The notes: generated by a model from the sequence alone, not told the origin. A DNA stretch of 64,000 nucleotides from DASQFI01 sp035633215 (GCA_035633215.1 DASQFI010000031.1:7999-71998); one strand, 5' to 3'; counted from the stretch's first letter, positions 34,101 to 42,911 are shown. A program made the numbers and translations.

Positions 34101-35010
34101 CCCCAGCCGTCCCCGAGGTGGACCGCGCGATGCCAAAGTCGGTGATCAGCGCGTGGTCGTCGTCGTCGAGCAGAATGTTGGCAGGCTTCAGATCGCGGTG
34201 GACGACGCCGGCATCGTGCGCCGCTACGAGACCGGAGGCAATCTGCTTCGCGATGGAGAGCGCGCGCGACAGGGGGAGCTTGTGCTCGCGCTTCAGGATA
34301 CTGCTCAGGTCCGCCCCGTGGACGTAGGGCATCGTGATGTACTTGACGCCGTCGACCTCCCCAAGATCGTGGATGCGGACCACGTTTTTGTGCGTGACGT
34401 TGCGCGCCAGCAGCAGCTCGCGCTTGAAGCGCCGTTCGAGCTCGCGGGCCGCTTCCGGATTCTCCATCGCCTCGGGGCGGATCACTTTAATCGCGACGAC
34501 GACGCCGAGTTCCTGGTCCCACGCCTGATAGACGGAGCCCATGCCGCCGGTTCCCAGCAGCCGCACGAGGTGATACCGCGCCCCGAACGGCTGGCCGCCC
34601 ATCGGCCCGTGTAACCCCGTCGCGCCCCCGACCGCCTTGACCGGACCGCCAGGCGGTAGCGTGGGTGGCGTAAGTCCCGCGTGATGCGTACCCATTCCCG
34701 GACCTGCCGCGATCGTCATGTCCGCGTCGGTCGGCTCCCCCAGCCGTGTCGCGTCGGCTGACGGCATCGACGGTGGCACGGACCCGGCCGGCGGCCAGGC
34801 GCCGGTGGCGAGGCCTGGGTCGGAGGCAGCGCCGAGGCCCGGCGGAGTGCCGAGCACGGTCTGGCCTTCTGGTTCCTGTTCACGAGGCTTTGCCGGAGGC
34901 CCGTCGGCCTTGACCACGTCATCCGCATGCACCTGAGGAAGGCTGCGGCCGCAGGACGTACAGTGACCATCAAGCGCAGGCGTCGCGCTGCCGCAATGGG
35001 GACAGTTCAT
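31153..35010 (-). CDS. Ser/Thr kinase with zinc ribbon, membrane helix, FlgO-like domain and TPR array
   Basis: The 1285-residue protein opens with a four-cysteine zinc ribbon (Cys3, Cys6, Cys17, Cys20) and a proline-rich linker. The kinase domain (about 145-415) has all motifs: GTGGMGSVY, Lys175, HRD 271-273, DFG 291-293 and APE 318-320. A membrane helix spans about 459-478. Outside the membrane is a FlgO/TolB-N-like domain (SVSIVILPFRNLSGDR, about 487-600), then many TPR units to the C-terminus. This predicts a receptor kinase that couples periplasmic protein contacts to phosphorylation. It diverges from the padR-ADOP pair at 35148. Confidence 0.93.
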   Translation of the reverse strand: MNCPHCGSATPALDGHCTSCGRSLPQVHADDVVKADGPPAKPREQEPEGQTVLGTPPGLGAASDPGLATGAWPPAGSVPPSMPSADATRLGEPTDADMTIAAGPGMGTHHAGLTPPTLPPGGPVKAVGGATGLHGPMGGQPFGARYHLVRLLGTGGMGSVYQAWDQELGVVVAIKVIRPEAMENPEAARELERRFKRELLLARNVTHKNVVRIHDLGEVDGVKYITMPYVHGADLSSILKREHKLPLSRALSIAKQIASGLVAAHDAGVVHRDLKPANILLDDDDHALITDFGIARSTSGTAGGTVAGTVVGTLDYMAPEQARGHTVDHRADIYAFGLILSDMLIGKRKTGHGGESSLAALVSRMTTAFPPLRSVDPNIPQTVSDVVTRCTALEPEGRYAKTRDLLADLESLDSHGHPTDGSSPTTTHAWTQTLPATTVPPQSVQAPAVPAVAKPSKRGWLLVAVGIAGLALGTGAFYFRDRIFSTSSGSAVPARSVSIVILPFRNLSGDRSLDYLGQTIAEQLRTQIGQSRSLRAVSSAQIGQILSDLRISQDTTLDPQRTKQIATLTSADIVISGQFGTFGSTIQITANLQDLPNDEMTVVPETAENQTVLLASIERLAAALREKLALAPDDLKAATASSFRPSSKSLAALQKYTEGLALVREGKLHDAVKAFQASTEEDREFALAFARLAQTYAALGFAPEAERYARTSVNLSGALPDVEKFMILASNARIMKNRAEAVGFYDKLSTLLPGSDEVLSDLAAALEDNADFERAHAEYTKLADRDKESLEALMGIGRVDVKRDKAEPALEPLGKALTIAIKRDNLEGQATAREWIGVAYRILNKPDLALNEFDQALKIARQLGRKRMIAEIIHEIGKVQANLGKFDLALKQYQESMALRQEIKDQQGIGDTLIDFGNAYANTGQLDRALAAFNESLRIQRDQRNVNYESLLLSNIGAIHTIRADHQQALTYYDQALNVGKKINNPGYTANALYNVGETQVRLGRYTEAQERFLEAIKLRRDGKDERGEAQVRSSLAKLFGHQGRFEAALTTARQAYDAMKRTPEQSDWTIVLLAEYGSALGNLGQVAEANKALESATALARKLNILALLSDVLNYQGDLYAHSADLQRARPFYEQALQAATKANDASRIALSRLHLAITAAKEGRPGVGTDLVKLAAEADRWGYKPEAVSASIVLGESLVASKQYPQAQRELEPALAASERMGLLIQRAQSHYWLSQAFTGAGDASGARQQLQAAQRVLDELKREAKTDAILKRADLAPIAAAK

Positions 35011-35095
35011 CGCGCGTGATTGCTTGCCAAAACGGAGGCCCCATTATCACGTCAACCTGTTGACATGACAACCGGATTTCCCTGGGATCGATGCC

Positions 35096-35124
35096 TTGAC
35101 TATCTAGGCTTTATTGCCTAGATT
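35096..35124 (+). promoter_or_regulatory. padR promoter with inverted-repeat operator
   Basis: TTGACT (35096-35101) and TAGATT (35119-35124) are 17 bases apart and form a good sigma-70 promoter. The inverted repeat ATCTAGGC (35102-35109) with GCCTAGAT (35116-35123) fills the spacer and covers the -10 box, the classical place for a repressor. Upstream, GTCAAC-CT-GTTGAC (35051-35064) is another small palindrome that may serve the divergent kinase gene. Confidence 0.75.
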
Positions 35125-35147
35125 ATCTTGGCATTGAGGTGCCCCGC

Positions 35148-35483
35148 ATGGCCGAGACCGACACCAACGCGCTGCTCCACGGCACCCTGGACGCGCTCAT
35201 CCTGAAAACGCTCAGCGGCGGCGCCCGGCACGGCTACGGCATCGCCCGCTGGATCGAAGAAGCGAGCGAGGAAGCCGTCTCGGTCGAGGAAGGCTCGCTC
35301 TATCCCGCGTTGTACCGGATGGAGCGGCGCGGCTGGATTGAAGCCGAGTGGGGCACGTCCGAGCTCGGCCGGAAGGCGAAGTTCTACCACCTCACCGCCA
35401 AAGGCCGGCGCCAGCTCGCCGCCGAGACCCGGCAGTGGGCGCGCTTCGCGCAGGCGGTCTCCAAGATCCTGCTGCCGATCTAG
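35148..35483 (+). CDS. PadR family transcriptional regulator (second copy)
   Basis: The 111-residue winged-helix protein matches acidobacterial PadR: LLHGTLDALILKTLSGGARHGYGIARWIEE, EEGSLYPALYRMERRGWIEAEWG and KFYHLTAKGRRQL. ATG 35148 follows GAGG by 8 bases; an upstream in-frame GTG would overlap that site. It is 2 bases upstream of the ADOP permease and sits behind a promoter with a built-in inverted repeat, so it likely represses its own operon. It is a different PadR subtype from the one at 7.8 kb. Confidence 0.93.
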   Translation: MAETDTNALLHGTLDALILKTLSGGARHGYGIARWIEEASEEAVSVEEGSLYPALYRMERRGWIEAEWGTSELGRKAKFYHLTAKGRRQLAAETRQWARFAQAVSKILLPI

Positions 35484-35485
35484 AC

Positions 35486-38152
35486 ATGCGCTTCGGTCAA
35501 CGGCTGCGCTCGCGATGGTGGCGAGGCCGCGTCGAGGACGAGGTCGACGCCGAATTCGATTTCCACGTGGAGATGCGGACCCGGCAGTACATCGCCGGCG
35601 GCCTCTCGCCCGCCGACGCGCGCGAGGCGGCCGTCCGGCGATTCGGGGACATCGATCGCGTCAACGCGCGCTGCCGCGCCCTGGGCAAACGAAGGGATCG
35701 TGAGATGCGCCACTCCGAATACCTCCTCGAACTGAGACAGGACATCCGCTTCGCACTCCGCCAGCTGCGGAAAAACCCGGGCTTCACGACCGTCGCGGTC
35801 CTCACGCTCTCGCTCGGCATCGCGGCGACGACAGCCATTTTCAGCGCGGTGAACGCGGTCGTTCTGCGGCCGCTGCCCTTCCCCGAATCGGATCGCATCA
35901 TGGCGATCTACGAGGTGCTGCGCGATCGGTCGGGTAACGTCTCGGCGGGCAACTACGTGGACGGCGTCGAGCCGATGAAGAGCTTCTCGGCCGTGACGGC
36001 CATTCAGTACTCCAGCTTCAACCTCGCCGATGACGACTCGGCCGAGCGCGTGATTGGCGCACGGGTCACTGCCGGCTTCTTCGACGTGTTCAACGTGCCG
36101 CCGGCGCACGGCCGCGTTTTCAGCGCGCAGGAAGATCGGCCTGGCGCCGGACAGGTGGTCGTGCTGAGCCACCGCCTCTGGACGCGGCGATTTGCGGGCG
36201 ACCCGAACATCCTTGGCCGGCACCTTCGCCTGAGCCAGGTCTCCCATCAGGTCGTCGGCGTCATGCCGGCGAGTTTCGATTTCACCAATCAGACCGAAGA
36301 ACTCTGGGTGCCGATCGCGTTCACGCCCGAGCGCAAGGCCGAGCACGACGAGCATTACCTCCAGGTCTACGGGCGGCTTGCGCCCGGTGTCTCACGCGAG
36401 CAGGCGACGTTGGAGCTGGCGGCCAGCGCCGAGCGGCTTCGCGCGGCCTTTCCCCGCGACAACGCCGAGCGCGGATTCAGAATCACCAGCGCGCTCGAAG
36501 AGCTGGTCACCGACTTTCCCCGCCGGATGTTCACGCTGCTCGGCGCCGTCGGCTTCGTGCTGCTCATCGCGTGCGGCAACATCGCCAGCCTGCTTCTCGC
36601 GCGCGGCGCCGCCCGCAGCGGCGAGCTGGCCATCCGGGCCGCGCTCGGCGCCGGCCGCGGCCGCATCCTCCGGCAGCTGCTCACCGAAAGCGCCGTGCTG
36701 GCACTGCTCTCGGCCGCCGCGGGCATCGCCCTCGCGTTCTGGGGGATCCGCGGCCTCATTGCCGCGGCGCCGACCGGCATCCCGCGCCTCGAACAGACCT
36801 CAATCGACCCGCACGTGCTCCTGTTTGCCGTCGGCCTGGCGATCGTCTGCGCGCTGCTGTTCGGTCTGGCGCCGGCGATTCGCGTCGCCGGCACGAGCGC
36901 GCTCGCGCTCAAGGAAAGCGGCCGCGGCGGGCCGGGACGTACCCGGGATCGACTCCGGACGGCGCTCGTCGCCGGCGAGCTCGCGATCGCGCTCGTGCTG
37001 CTCGTCGGCGCGGGCCTGCTGATCAGAAGCTCCATCGCGTTGCAGCGCGTCGACACCGGGTTCGATCCATCCGGCGTGTACTCCGCCCGGCTCTCGCTGC
37101 CGGCCGCCGAGTACGATCCCGATCGCGCCACACGGACGTTCCTGCAGATCGGCGAATCACTCTCGAAGGTGCCGGGCGTCGAAGCCGCCGGGCTCACGAG
37201 TCAGGTACCCATGGGCGGGGGCGGTAACAGCAACGGGCTTCTACCCGAGGGCGTGCCAGTCGACATCAAGCACGCCATCGACAGCCGGCTGAGGATCGTG
37301 ACGCCGGGGTACTTCCAGGCGATGCGCATCCCTATTCTCAAGGGACGCGCGATCGACGAGCGCGATCGCCGCGGCGGCCTCAAGGTCATGGTGATCAGCC
37401 AGTCGCTCGCGACCGCGGCGTTTCAGGGGCAGGATCCGATCGGCCGCCGGATCGCGTGCTGTGAACCGGGCCCGGACGGCAAGACGCCCGACTACAAGAC
37501 GGTCGTCGGCGTCGCCGGCGACGTCCGCTGGCGGAGTCCCGGCGAAGCGCCGGCGCCGGAGTTCTATCTGCCAATCGATCAGATACCCGTGTCGGCCTGG
37601 GGCTGGATCCAGCGGACGATGTACATCGTCGCGCGGACGCCTGGCTCGCCCGAAAGCGTCGCCGATGGCGTGCGTCGCGCCACCGCGGAGATCGCGCCCG
37701 GCGTTCCGCTCTTCAACGTCCGCACCATGGAAGAACGGCTCAGCGGCGCGCTCACGACGAGCCGCTTCAACACACTGCTGCTGACGCTGCTTGGGGCAAT
37801 CGGGCTGGTGCTCGCCGCGGTCGGCATCTACGGCGTCGTCGCGTACTTCGTGACGCGCCGGACGCAGGAAATCGGCGTCCGCATGGCGCTCGGCGCGACG
37901 CGGCTCGACGTCGTCGCGCTCGTCATCCGGCACGCGGCATGGCCAGTCGCGGCCGGTGTCGTGATCGGCGTCGGCGCGTCCGCGCTGCTCGCCGGCGTGC
38001 TCACGCCGCAATTGTTCAAAGTTGCGCCGTACGATCCGGCGACGTTCGCGACCGTTGCGGGAACGCTGGTTGTGGTCGCGCTGGTCGCGAGTCTGGTGCC
38101 GGCGCGACGCGCCGCGTCGGTCGATCCGACGACCGCGCTCCATACGAACTGA
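35486..38152 (+). CDS. ADOP-type MacB/FtsX-like ABC permease (second copy)
   Basis: The 888-residue protein has the ADOP prefix domain (RFGQRLRSRWWRGRVEDEVDAEF to RRFGDIDRVNARC, about residues 1-70). Two MacB core/FtsX modules follow, with VVLRPLPFPESDRI, LLIACGNIASLLLARG and the C-terminal RRTQEIGVRMALGAT and ARRAASVDPTTALHTN. The prefix clearly differs from the one in the 4.9 kb copy. No ATPase is adjacent. The start is 2 bases after the padR stop, so the two form a transcription unit. Confidence 0.93.
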   Translation: MRFGQRLRSRWWRGRVEDEVDAEFDFHVEMRTRQYIAGGLSPADAREAAVRRFGDIDRVNARCRALGKRRDREMRHSEYLLELRQDIRFALRQLRKNPGFTTVAVLTLSLGIAATTAIFSAVNAVVLRPLPFPESDRIMAIYEVLRDRSGNVSAGNYVDGVEPMKSFSAVTAIQYSSFNLADDDSAERVIGARVTAGFFDVFNVPPAHGRVFSAQEDRPGAGQVVVLSHRLWTRRFAGDPNILGRHLRLSQVSHQVVGVMPASFDFTNQTEELWVPIAFTPERKAEHDEHYLQVYGRLAPGVSREQATLELAASAERLRAAFPRDNAERGFRITSALEELVTDFPRRMFTLLGAVGFVLLIACGNIASLLLARGAARSGELAIRAALGAGRGRILRQLLTESAVLALLSAAAGIALAFWGIRGLIAAAPTGIPRLEQTSIDPHVLLFAVGLAIVCALLFGLAPAIRVAGTSALALKESGRGGPGRTRDRLRTALVAGELAIALVLLVGAGLLIRSSIALQRVDTGFDPSGVYSARLSLPAAEYDPDRATRTFLQIGESLSKVPGVEAAGLTSQVPMGGGGNSNGLLPEGVPVDIKHAIDSRLRIVTPGYFQAMRIPILKGRAIDERDRRGGLKVMVISQSLATAAFQGQDPIGRRIACCEPGPDGKTPDYKTVVGVAGDVRWRSPGEAPAPEFYLPIDQIPVSAWGWIQRTMYIVARTPGSPESVADGVRRATAEIAPGVPLFNVRTMEERLSGALTTSRFNTLLLTLLGAIGLVLAAVGIYGVVAYFVTRRTQEIGVRMALGATRLDVVALVIRHAAWPVAAGVVIGVGASALLAGVLTPQLFKVAPYDPATFATVAGTLVVVALVASLVPARRAASVDPTTALHTN

Positions 38153-38489
38153 ACGGCGCAAGTTCTCGCTCGATTTCATTTCCGGCGCGACTCTTTGGAC
38201 ACAGCCCCGTAAAGTCATCGGGCGCGCAACCTTTTGTCTCCTCTCGCAAGTCCTCTGACAATTCACTTCGGAAGACCGACGGAACACACTCGGTCGATCC
38301 AGCAGAGTGATTGGTATTTCTAACGCACGCCGCGGTCCACACGCCATCTGTCAGGCAATTCCCACACTGGCCCTGGAATTGCTGATCTGATTGCCCATTG
38401 CGTCGCACGCTTTTCACGAGATCGCACTTTTGAGATCGCGTGAACAAGACGTTGGGGCACGACGCAGGGTGTCGGACCAGGCGGACCAT
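38153..38489. other. intergenic region with a hairpin and a palindrome over the next start codon
   Basis: No gene is visible in these 337 bases. TTCACGAGATC (38413-38423) pairs with GATCGCGTGAA (38434-38444) with one mismatch. GACCATATGGTC (38484-38495) is a perfect palindrome containing the ATG of the BACON-repeat lipoprotein at 38490. No convincing promoter or riboswitch was recognised. Confidence 0.55.
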
Positions 38490-40526
38490 ATGGTCAGACG
38501 CAGAATCGGAAAGAACCCCGGAGTTTTACGAAGACGCGTCGCGTCTCACGCGTATGGTCTTTGCCTGTTCGCGGCGGCAGTCATTGGCGTGGCGTGTGGC
38601 TCGTCGTCGAGAACGAGCACGGGTCCGACGCCACTCAAGTGCCAACCTTCGGTCGCACTCTCCACACAGTCGGTCGGCGCGGTCGGAGGTACGGCGACGC
38701 TGTCCGTCACGACGCAGCAGGAGTGCGCATGGTCCGTCACATCAGAGGTCGCATGGATCTCTGGTCTCTCGCCCGCGGCCGGACAAGGCAGCGCTCGGGT
38801 CGCGTTCTCCGTCGCGACCAACCCCGAGGCGGCCGTCCGTCAGGGTGACCTCGTCCTGAACGATCAGCGGATTCGAGTGCGCCAGGAAGCGGCGGCGTGC
38901 AAGTACGAGATTGCTCCCCGGAACCGCTCCCTGGACGCCGACGGCGACGAGTGGGAGGTCAGGGTCAGCGCCGTAACCGGCTGCACCTGGCGTGCCACGA
39001 GCAACGTGGCCTGGATGGCAATCAAAGCCGGCGAGACGGGCACACGCGACGGCGTGGTCGTCATCGAGGCGGACACGAACAGCGATCAGAACCCGCGCAC
39101 GGGTTCGCTGATGATTGCCGGAGAAAGCTTCGCGGTCGTACAGGGCGGGATCGCGACCGCCCCGCCGGCGCCGCCGGGGTCGCCTGCACCTCCGGTGCCA
39201 GAGCCCATCTGTGCTTTCACGCTATCTCCGGCAACGCATGCCGCCCCGGCCGCAGGCGCCACCGGTACGACCGCGATCCAGGCAACACATCCGGGGTGCG
39301 TGTGGTCCGTTTCGAGCGACGCGGCCTGGCTGACGCCGAGCACAGGGGTCGGAGTAGGCAGCCAGTCGCTTGCGTTCAGCGTCGCCGCCAATGCAGGCGC
39401 GGTGCGGACGGGAAGACTGACGATCGGCGGCCAATTGTTCACCGTGACGCAAGCGGCCGCGACGATTCCGGGACCGGTGTGCCAGTACTCGCTCAACCCG
39501 ACCAGCCTCTCCGTCGGAACCGCCGGCGTGATAGCGAGCTCCGTCGCCGTGACGGCGGGCGTTGGTTGTTCATGGACCGCCACGACGGCCAGCCCCTGGA
39601 TCCTCATCACGTCGGGCGCGAGCGGCACGGGGCCGGGCACCGTGCTTCTCAGCGTGGGCGTCAATTCTGGCGCCGCCCGAACCGGTGCCGTCACGATCGC
39701 CGGCCAGACGTTCAGCGTGACGCAAGCCGCCGCGCCGCTGTGCAGCTATTCGATCAATCCGGCCAGTCAATCGGTCGGTGCTGTTGGCGGCGGCGGAACG
39801 ATCACCGTGACGACCGCAGCCGGCTGCAGCTGGTCGGCGACGACGTCGAACAGCTGGATCTCTGTCGTCTCCGGCACCAGCGGCAGCGGAAACGGCACGG
39901 CCACGATCACCATCGCTTCCAATCCTGGAGCGGCGCGCGTCGGTACGGTGACAGTGGCAGGGCAGACGTATACCGTCAATCAGGCGGCGGCGACGACGCC
40001 TCCGCCACCTCCGCCGAACTGCAGTTACACGATCACCCCGACGAGCCAATCGATTTCCGCTGGTGGCGCGACGAGGCGAACGATCGACGTCGACACCTCG
40101 AACAACTGCGCCTGGACCGCGAGCAGCAATGCTCCGTGGATCTCGATCCGAAGCGGAGCATCGGATCAGGGCGACGGTGCAGTCGAGTACGACGTCAGTT
40201 CCAACCCTGGACCCGCGCGTCAGGGCACGCTCACCGTCGCTGGACACACGTTTACCGTGAACCAGGCCGGGCAAACGTGCACGTACTCGATCAACCCGAC
40301 GAGTCAGTCCTTCAGCCTGCTCGGGGGTTCGGGATCCGTTTCAGTGTCTGCCCCACCCGGCTGTTCCTGGACCGCGGCCAGCAACAATTCCTGGATCACC
40401 GTGACCCAGGGCGGCGCCGGGACCGGGAACGCAACCGTCGTCTTCACGGTGGCGCCAAATCTGAGCGGCTCACGAACCGGAACGCTGACGATCGCGGGCC
40501 GGACGTTCACGGTCACGCAAAACTAG
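38490..40526 (+). CDS. lipoprotein with seven BACON-like repeats
   Basis: The 678-residue protein has a signal with lipobox GVAC (Cys36). From about residue 50 to the end it carries seven repeats of roughly 80-90 residues. Each starts CxYxINPTSQS-like, has a central CxWTAxSNxxWI motif and ends GTLTIAGQTFTVTQ. This is the BACON pattern, usually linked to carbohydrate or mucin binding at the cell surface. Most repeats have two cysteines that could bond. The beta-barrel gene starts 14 bases downstream. The start is chosen because the signal peptide begins there. Confidence 0.88.
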   Translation: MVRRRIGKNPGVLRRRVASHAYGLCLFAAAVIGVACGSSSRTSTGPTPLKCQPSVALSTQSVGAVGGTATLSVTTQQECAWSVTSEVAWISGLSPAAGQGSARVAFSVATNPEAAVRQGDLVLNDQRIRVRQEAAACKYEIAPRNRSLDADGDEWEVRVSAVTGCTWRATSNVAWMAIKAGETGTRDGVVVIEADTNSDQNPRTGSLMIAGESFAVVQGGIATAPPAPPGSPAPPVPEPICAFTLSPATHAAPAAGATGTTAIQATHPGCVWSVSSDAAWLTPSTGVGVGSQSLAFSVAANAGAVRTGRLTIGGQLFTVTQAAATIPGPVCQYSLNPTSLSVGTAGVIASSVAVTAGVGCSWTATTASPWILITSGASGTGPGTVLLSVGVNSGAARTGAVTIAGQTFSVTQAAAPLCSYSINPASQSVGAVGGGGTITVTTAAGCSWSATTSNSWISVVSGTSGSGNGTATITIASNPGAARVGTVTVAGQTYTVNQAAATTPPPPPPNCSYTITPTSQSISAGGATRRTIDVDTSNNCAWTASSNAPWISIRSGASDQGDGAVEYDVSSNPGPARQGTLTVAGHTFTVNQAGQTCTYSINPTSQSFSLLGGSGSVSVSAPPGCSWTAASNNSWITVTQGGAGTGNATVVFTVAPNLSGSRTGTLTIAGRTFTVTQN

Positions 40527-40540
40527 CGGCAGATGGGTGC

Positions 40541-41740
40541 ATGACGCTCTTCTCCAGATTCCCCGGCGTCGTTTTCATCGTCGCAGGCGCCCTCGCGATG
40601 GTCACTGCCCTGCCGCCGCGCGCCGAGGCCCAGCAGTCCGTCAGCGAGGTGCTGACGTTCCTGCTGACCAACCGATCGATTCCGACCGACGATTTCGTGC
40701 TGGATGCGCGCGCGGCCGCCGCCACCGCCGACGCATTTTCCGGCTTTCTGCTGGCCGAATTGGGCACGCTGCCCGTGGGCTCCTCGGCGAGTGGATTCAG
40801 CTACCGCTTGAATCCCGCGCTCGGCGCGACGGTTCGATCGTCCGACAGCTTCGGACCGATCTTCATCGAGCGATCGCTCACGGCCGGCGAAGGCCGAGCA
40901 TCGTTCGCCCTGAGCTTCCAGAGCGTCGCGTTCGACAGCATCGACGGCCGGAAGCTGCGGGACGGCACGCTGGTCTCGGTCGCGAGCCGGCTGAATGCCG
41001 ATCCTCAGCCGTTCGATGTCGAGACCGTCACGCTCCGTCTGCGGACGGACGCCGTGCTGCTGTCGGCCGGATATGGTGTCACCGACCGATTGGATCTGAG
41101 CGCAACGATCCCGATGATCAGACTGGCTCTGGACGGCCAGCGGATCGACACCTATCGCGGTCTGGAGATCGTGCAGGCCACGGCGACGGCGACCGCCTCG
41201 GGCCTGGGCGATGCCGTCGTTCGCGCCAAGTACAACTTCGTCAGAAATGGCGCCAGCGGCTTCACGGTCGGCGGAGAGATGAGGCTGCCGACCGGCAGCG
41301 AACGGAATCTTCTGGGGACCGGCCAGACCACGTTGAAAGCTCGACTCATCGGGTCGCTGGAGCGCGACCGGGTGGCCGTTCACGGCGACTTCGGCTACAC
41401 ATTCGGCGGCGTGTCAGGTGAGCTCGATTACGGTGGCGCGGTCACCATGGTCGCCACGCCGCGCGTCACGTTCATTGGCGAACTGGCCGCGCGTCGTCTG
41501 GGATCGATTGGCCGCCTGGCCGAGACCACGCAGTCTCATCCGACCCTGGCTGGTGTCGAGACGGTCCGGCTCACAGGCGTGCCCGAGACCACGCATCGCG
41601 CCATTCTGGTGTTGGGGGCCAAGTGGAATGTCGCGGGCGCGGGCATCCTCGGTGGCCATGTCATGCGGCCGATCACCAGCGCGGGGCTCACCTCCCGCTG
41701 GATCGCGGCGCTGACGTTTGACTATTCCTTCGAGTACTGA
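40541..41740 (+). CDS. outer-membrane beta-barrel protein (porin/MetA-like)
   Basis: The 399-residue protein has a signal peptide (residues 1-30, cleavage after AEA). The body is made of barrel strands such as LSAGYGVTDRLDLSATIPMIRL, GLGDAVVRAKYNFVRNGASGFTVGGEMRLPTGSE and RVAVHGDFGYTFGGVSGELDYGG, and it ends ALTFDYSFEY with an aromatic. This resembles the transporter-like MetA/phenol-degradation barrel family. It is sandwiched 14 bases after the BACON lipoprotein and 5 bases before the single-pass membrane protein, so the three are likely co-translated. Confidence 0.8.
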   Translation: MTLFSRFPGVVFIVAGALAMVTALPPRAEAQQSVSEVLTFLLTNRSIPTDDFVLDARAAAATADAFSGFLLAELGTLPVGSSASGFSYRLNPALGATVRSSDSFGPIFIERSLTAGEGRASFALSFQSVAFDSIDGRKLRDGTLVSVASRLNADPQPFDVETVTLRLRTDAVLLSAGYGVTDRLDLSATIPMIRLALDGQRIDTYRGLEIVQATATATASGLGDAVVRAKYNFVRNGASGFTVGGEMRLPTGSERNLLGTGQTTLKARLIGSLERDRVAVHGDFGYTFGGVSGELDYGGAVTMVATPRVTFIGELAARRLGSIGRLAETTQSHPTLAGVETVRLTGVPETTHRAILVLGAKWNVAGAGILGGHVMRPITSAGLTSRWIAALTFDYSFEY

Positions 41741-41745
41741 CGACG

Positions 41746-42816
41746 ATGCGTCGACGGCTGGCCGTTACGGACACGACCGACTACTTCGGGGAGTTCCTCG
41801 AGGAGCATCCCGGCCTCTGGCCGGAGCGCGCCCCCGATGGCGACGCGGTCGATCCGTTCAGCGAGTTCGGCACCGAGATCGACCCCGACGCGGATCGCTG
41901 GTTGCACGTCGCGCGCGGCAGCGACCCGCGCCCGCCGAAGGCTTACGACTATCGGCACATGCTGGCCGTGGCGACGGTTGTGCTCACTCTTTTCACCCCG
42001 GCCGGCGTCATCAGCACGGTCATTGTCGGCCGCGAGCTGACGGCGTCGCCAATGGAGGAGGAGATGTGGCATGCGCTGCCGCCGCTCCCGTCACGGCGGT
42101 TTACCCCATCGGTCGACCGCCTGATTGGCATCCCGGTGATCGACGACCTGCCGACACCGCCTCGAGGGCCGGCCGGGTCCAAGGCGGACGCAGAGTCGTC
42201 AGCTGCGCCGCGCCAGCGGCTCCAGCCATTGCCGGCGTCGCCTGGTACCGCGTCACCGGCGCCGACCGCTCTGATGCCGCTCACGACGGCCCTCCTGTCG
42301 GCGCCGATCCCGCCGGCCGCGGGACTTGGCGTATCGCCGGCACCGGTGAGATCGAATCCGCCGCCGGCGAACATGACAGTTCCTACTACATCGCCGCCGG
42401 CACCGGGGAGTCCATCCGCGACGCCCACAGCTCCGCCTGTCTCGACCGTCGCGCCGCCGCCATCCTCGCGAACGCCGGCAAACCCGCCGGCCGAATCGGT
42501 TGCGGTGCGAGCCGCGCTCGATCGCTATCGCGAGGCTTTCAGCAATCTGGACGCCGGCAGCGCGAAATCAGTGTGGCCCGCCGTCGACGAGAAGACGCTC
42601 GCGCGCGCGTTCACTCAGGTCTCGCGCCAGGAGTTCGTGTTCGACGCGTGCAACGTCGACGTCAGCGGCCCGCGCGCAACCGCTTCCTGCCAGGGACGCG
42701 CGCAGTACGTCCCGAAAGTCGGCAGCCGCACCGCCCGTTTCGAGCCCCGATCCTGGACATTCACGCTCCGCCGCGCGGAGACGCAGTGGACGATCGAGTC
42801 GGTGGACTCTCGATAG
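41746..42816 (+). CDS. single-pass membrane protein with proline-rich linker and NTF2-like domain
   Basis: The 356-residue protein has about 70 cytoplasmic acidic residues with no recognised domain, one membrane helix (about 72-95), and then a long Pro/Ala-rich linker (about 130-245). A C-terminal domain (about 250-356) looks NTF2/SnoaL-like (ALDRYREAFSNLDAGSAKSVWPAV to WTFTLRRAETQWTIESV) and has two cysteines. The layout recalls TonB-type or anti-sigma proteins that reach across the periplasm. It directly follows the barrel gene. No family is recognised with certainty. Confidence 0.7.
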   Translation: MRRRLAVTDTTDYFGEFLEEHPGLWPERAPDGDAVDPFSEFGTEIDPDADRWLHVARGSDPRPPKAYDYRHMLAVATVVLTLFTPAGVISTVIVGRELTASPMEEEMWHALPPLPSRRFTPSVDRLIGIPVIDDLPTPPRGPAGSKADAESSAAPRQRLQPLPASPGTASPAPTALMPLTTALLSAPIPPAAGLGVSPAPVRSNPPPANMTVPTTSPPAPGSPSATPTAPPVSTVAPPPSSRTPANPPAESVAVRAALDRYREAFSNLDAGSAKSVWPAVDEKTLARAFTQVSRQEFVFDACNVDVSGPRATASCQGRAQYVPKVGSRTARFEPRSWTFTLRRAETQWTIESVDSR

Positions 42817-42911
42817 GTCGCGCGAGTCCTCGACGGTCGAAATGGAATTACGCCGCCGACGCTCGAAGAGCGAAGGCGGAGGCCTGATTTTGGGCTATCC
42901 TCGGCGGGCGC

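Noticed and set aside
38153..38489. Riboswitch upstream of the BACON-repeat gene
   Set aside because: No conserved core of a known class (for example cyclic di-GMP) was recognised; only a simple hairpin is seen.
38897..40540. Extended frame upstream of the barrel gene that overlaps the BACON-repeat gene
   Set aside because: The signal peptide begins at ATG 40541; the upstream part is the shifted frame of the BACON repeats.
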